Positions 60,496 through 64,000 of a stretch of DNA of 64,000 nt are shown in pieces. A program made the position numbers and the translations under genes. The stretch comes from Saccharina japonica. Lineage: Eukaryota > Sar > Phaeophyceae > Laminariales > Laminariaceae. The notes under the pieces are model-generated. The model saw only the letters and a list, made by a program, of their open reading frames with translations, was not told where the DNA came from and did not search any database. Within the stretch, counting starts at the first letter, position 1. Every line of letters begins with the position of its first letter. Location: contig MEHQ01003630.1 of the NCBI GenBank assembly GCA_008828725.1, forward strand, positions 273,368 to 337,367, written 5' to 3'.

Positions 60496-60713
60496 TTTTT
60501 TTTTGTTTTTTGTTTTTTTGTTTTTTGTTTTTTTGTTTTTTTGTCCATCCCATTTATTATCTTCGCCCTTCCTTTCTCTCTCCTCCCTAGTCGTAACTCA
60601 GATCCGGGGTCACAAAGTAGGCTCCTCTCCCTCCTCCCCCACTACGGTTCTTGCCTTGCATTTTTATCGCGAGAAGACTTCAGCCTTTCCTTCCCTCGTC
60701 GACTCGCATCGAA
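60496..60713 (-). mobile_element. Headless SINE copy with 8-bp target duplication
   Basis: In sense orientation it starts TTCGATGCGAGTCGACG and runs through a body nearly identical to 211-568 into a (CAAAAAA)n tail. TTGTAAAA is present at 60485-60492 and 60714-60721. The tRNA head is absent. Confidence 0.88.
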
Positions 60714-60721
60714 TTGTAAAA

Positions 60722-61162
60722 TCGTAAAATCTATAGAAACTAGAGGGTAACATATTCAGCGTGTACACGTAACAAACCTCACCATGTAAAATGTAATGAA
60801 ATGAAATGAAATCGTAATGTAAAATGTTTCAGTGTTTTGGTATCTACTGCTGTTGTAGTAGAAGAGGATCATACGTCATATATACGTATTCGAAAATAGT
60901 ACGCACGTCTATTTCAATTATATTTGATTGAAAGGCCAAACATGATGGTACCACTACCTGTGTGGCTCGTTCATCATAATCTCAGCAACATGGCGTGCCA
61001 AAGAAAATGTGTGTACGAACACCCCACCCGTATGCAGACCAATCAATGTACAGCAGGTCCACTATGTTCCCAATATTGGAAAACCCAACAAAAGGCGTTT
61101 CTCGCCACAACTCTCTGACCCCTGAGATAGTGGCGAACACACTATTAATACGCCACTACTAT
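60722..61162. other. No gene seen
   Basis: Short ATGAAATGAAATGAAATCGTA repetition near 60790-60815; otherwise unremarkable. Confidence 0.45.
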
Positions 61163-61427
61163 CATGGTATTCATGATGTCCCCGTTTCCCCTGTATTATT
61201 GTTGAGGCGTTACTATTTATATATACCTCTGAGAAGAGGAATACTTGCCCTCCTGCTCAGAACTTCTGGAGAGGCAAGGAACTGCTAATCATATGAACCA
61301 AACACGTGTGAGTGCGAGTGATTGAGAGTAACCAGAGTGAACCTGCACAGTAGTAGTCGGGCTTGCCCCATACTGCCTACACTATTGCATGATGCCATGG
61401 CCGTGAGGCTGTGGCGGTTATCTTCAC
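61163..61427. repeat. Direct repeat, copy 1 (265 bp)
   Basis: Near-identical to 61533-61800: CATGGTATTCATGATGTCCC, GAGAAGAGGAATACTTGCCC, CCAAACACGTGTGAGTGCGA and GTGGCGGTTATCTTCAC are shared. Confidence 0.95.
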
Positions 61428-61532
61428 AAATGTAACTTCGATCCATTTCTCAAAATTTTCTGGATGGATTTTGTACCCTCCTGATTTCTATGCATCTATC
61501 TGCATATACTGCCCTTCAGGGTGGGCTTGTGT

Positions 61533-61800
61533 CATGGTATTCATGATGTCCCCGTTTCCCCTCTATTGTTGTGGATGCGTTACTATTTATATATATATTC
61601 CTCTGAGAAGAGGAATACTTGCCCTCCTGCTCAGAACTTCTGGAGAGGCAAGGAACCGCTAATCATATGAACCAAACACGTGTGAGTGCGAGTGATTGAT
61701 AGTAACCAGAGTGAACCTGCACAGCTGTAGTCGGGTTTGCCCCATACTGCCTATACTATGGCATGATGTCACGGCCGTGAGCTGTGGCGGTTATCTTCAC
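61533..61800. repeat. Direct repeat, copy 2 (268 bp)
   Basis: Same order of shared strings as copy 1, offset by 370 bp, with few differences. It suggests a recent tandem duplication with ~105 bp of spacer. Confidence 0.95.
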
Positions 61801-62700
61801 GCCGCCATCCTGTTGCCGCTTTCTCGTCATCTCATTATACGAGAACGATACGTACACATAACTTGTATATACGTATGACGTATACCGGGCACCTACGCTG
61901 TACCTACAGCTTGGAATACGTAGCATACCGGTACTACATTTAATCCCAGTAGTACTATTAATACTATGTAATATTAATATTATATATATATGTAATACCG
62001 TAGTTGTGGAAGACAGGGTCCTATATATATATACCCATCTTAGATCTCGTAGACGCATGCGCGAGAGGACACGTCACCGGTCAGGCAATATACGATCTCG
62101 AGTCGCGAGCGGTGTCACCCGTCATAGGCGGCGTTGACCCGTCCCTGGAGAATCAGCCACCGAAGGACAATCCCACCGCATCGACCTGAGGCATAGCCAC
62201 CACGGTCACGGTCACTCTAGCTTTAGCATCTCCTTGCCAAATCTCAGAAATATAAAAAGTCTCAGCCCGCGTCGGCTGCAACGACGATCGACAAGGGACC
62301 TCAGCACCGCGAGACGACATCTTCGCTTCGACGCCGTGAGAGGCCAGGCTTCATATAGTAGACTATATTAATACTTTAGCTTGGCCATAGGCGCTGTTGT
62401 TGCACAGGCTTTCTTTTATCTTTGGGTGGCAAAACAAATGTCAGAAAGGAAAAGGAGTCGCAAAGTGATACCATAACGCTTTTGGTCTGAAATGTCACCA
62501 TTTCAGATTTAACTACTGTTGCAGTGAAACTTTGATTATGCATCGTAGGAGTTATTACGAGTTTGTAAAGGCATTCATAGGCGGACTGCATTATTTGTTT
62601 TTTTAAATGGGGCAAACGGGCAAACGATACCCTGGAAGATGAAACCTGGTATATATACATATATAGACGCGTGGTAGGTATAAATATATAGTATATACAA
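61801..62700. other. No supported gene; GC-rich island at 62050-62350
   Basis: The island stays open on both strands (a short minus-strand ATG frame at 62153-62320 and a plus-strand frame ending at 62187-62189) but without splice or domain support. Confidence 0.4.
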
Positions 62701-62708
62701 GGATGGGA

Positions 62709-62730
62709 TGGGGCCGCCTATCGGCGGCCC
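62709..62730. other. GC-rich perfect hairpin
   Basis: GGGGCCGCC pairs exactly with GGCGGCCCC across a 4-nt loop, in an otherwise AT-rich stretch. Confidence 0.8.
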
Positions 62731-64000
62731 CGCCCTCCATAAAAGTCGAAGAGTGAAGATATAAGAGAAAATCGAGAAGCGATGGCGGTACCAAGAGGTG
62801 GAGGTTTCCGCAGGGAATGAAGTAAAAATTGAAAAAAAGTAGAAACGCAATGTGTATAAGTGTGAAGGTGACAATTTAAAAAGCGCGAACGCATTTTGTA
62901 AAAGTGTGACCGTGACGAAACATCAACCCCCAAGGACAAAGGAAAAAGAAAACGGCGAGGGAAAAAGCACCTTGCGTGAAAGGGGTTAAAATCGCTTTGG
63001 TCCGTGGCCGCGACATTGCCGTCCGGGAGGGGGAAAAATCCCATTGGACGTGCGCATTTAGTGCCAAAAATGAAGTTGCCAAACTTCGCGTAGCACCGGT
63101 CACGACGGTCGCTCGCCTCAAAGTATTAACCACGGCGCTCCTCGCGCCGCAACACTACTCCCAAAGATTATGCATAAAAAAGAGTCATAGCCCTTCTGAC
63201 GGTACGCATGTTGGCCGAGCAGATGAATGCAGTCAGACCAAACCCCCACCGAAGCGATTAATTTGGCCATGTACTACGTAGAAGGCTATCCTTTCCTCAT
63301 AAAAGTTTAGAGAAGAACCCTTTTCGGCGAACTCACTATCGTATATGTAAAACCTACTGTTGTTTGAAACATTCATACAAAGAACCGGTGGAAAGAACAA
63401 AAAATTTCCCCGTGAAATACAACAACAAAAAACAGGATAATCGGCCGATCGGCTAAACTCGGAAAGAAGATTTGTCCCATCGGCTAGTCCCTGAATACTT
63501 ATTTCCTTCGTCAACCATCCATCTTCCAGAACCCAACCCCAAAACCACCCTGCCCAGAAATGTAAGGACCCTTTAGGTTCTAATACGATTACCAAAACCA
63601 TCTTAAAATTTCGGATAGGGAGGTGGCATTGATGCCGACTGCTGCTGCTGCTGCTTCTGCTGCTGCGGTGTTCTTGTTTGATTTTTGAAGGAAAACGTGA
63701 TGGCCTAAAGGAAGTAGAGGGTACTCCTGCTGCTGCTGGCAAGCGCCAGGGCTCAGGGTCCACGGAGGCGAAGCTACTGCTCTGCTGCCGGCATGATTGT
63801 AGTCGGGTGCTGGTTCTGCTGTTGTCTGGGTACACGCAAGCACGGAAAACCTGTGCCTCTGGCCTCCCTGGGTAGAGGAGGGTACAACACGTAGAGGGAC
63901 ACCGACAGCATAGACAGGCTGCATCACCCCCTGACATTCTACCCTCTCACGGCGATAGAGCGCACGCTCCTACGCAACTAGCTACACACTACAGCGGGGG
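62731..64000. other. No supported gene
   Basis: A 234-codon minus-strand open frame (63233-63937) crosses a small CTG/CAG-rich tract and shows no domain. Plus and minus frames at 62876-63281 are both open. Nothing can be called. Confidence 0.4.

Noticed and set aside
62153..62320. Short minus-strand ATG frame in a GC-rich island
   Set aside because: The opposite strand is equally open; no domain, donor or neighbour confirms it.
63233..63937. 234-codon minus-strand open frame
   Set aside because: Crosses a CTG/CAG tract, lacks any motif, and its composition matches non-coding flanks.

Overview
This is nuclear DNA of a eukaryote. It holds spliced exons with GT-AG and probable GC-AG introns of 1-5 kb, a tRNA-derived SINE, many small DNA-transposon relics, long microsatellites and a short interstitial TTAGGG run. 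Nothing looks bacterial, phage-like or organellar. The style of the ankyrin repeats, the long repeat-filled introns and the TTAGGG motif would suit a stramenopile, possibly a brown alga. That is inference, not demonstrated.

One gene is well supported. It lies on the minus strand from about 56.5 kb down to at least 25.4 kb. Thirteen exons can be placed by acceptor, open frame and donor, and every junction is phase-compatible (mostly 0-0, with one phase-1 and one phase-2 junction). Read 5' to 3' they encode a run of divergent ankyrin repeats, about one 40-45-residue repeat per exon, interrupted by an acidic Asp/Glu/Gly-rich linker. They end in three exons with hydrophobic, membrane-like segments. 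The product is an ankyrin-repeat protein that is probably anchored in or spans a membrane; a TRP-like architecture is possible but unproven. The 3' end was not found, and the first exon is only a weak candidate near 58.9 kb.

Layout: 0-13.5 kb is repeat-rich with no gene (SINE, mariner-like MITE, foldbacks, GA tract, GGGAC minisatellites, CTG duplication). 13.6-14.6 kb holds a broken minus-strand coding relic, and 15.2-15.7 kb holds degenerate repeats. 18.9-20.2 kb holds decayed plus-strand coding-like sequence. 25-56.5 kb is the ankyrin gene, whose introns are packed with MITEs, microsatellites and tandem duplications. 56.5-64 kb is again repeat-rich, with no convincing gene.

Mobile elements: (1) an abundant ~250-bp MITE, here 'family A', with ~20-bp terminal repeats starting GACGCRTGCTACG and 4-bp target duplications visible at ten copies; (2) a ~208-bp foldback MITE with GGGCCC ends and 3-bp TWA duplications (PIF/Harbinger-like); (3) a ~110-bp TA-flanked MITE (Tc1/mariner-like) with a paralogous empty site in the window; (4) a tRNA-headed SINE plus headless copies. 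Two MITEs sit 10 and 15 nt inside introns, next to splice donors of the ankyrin gene.
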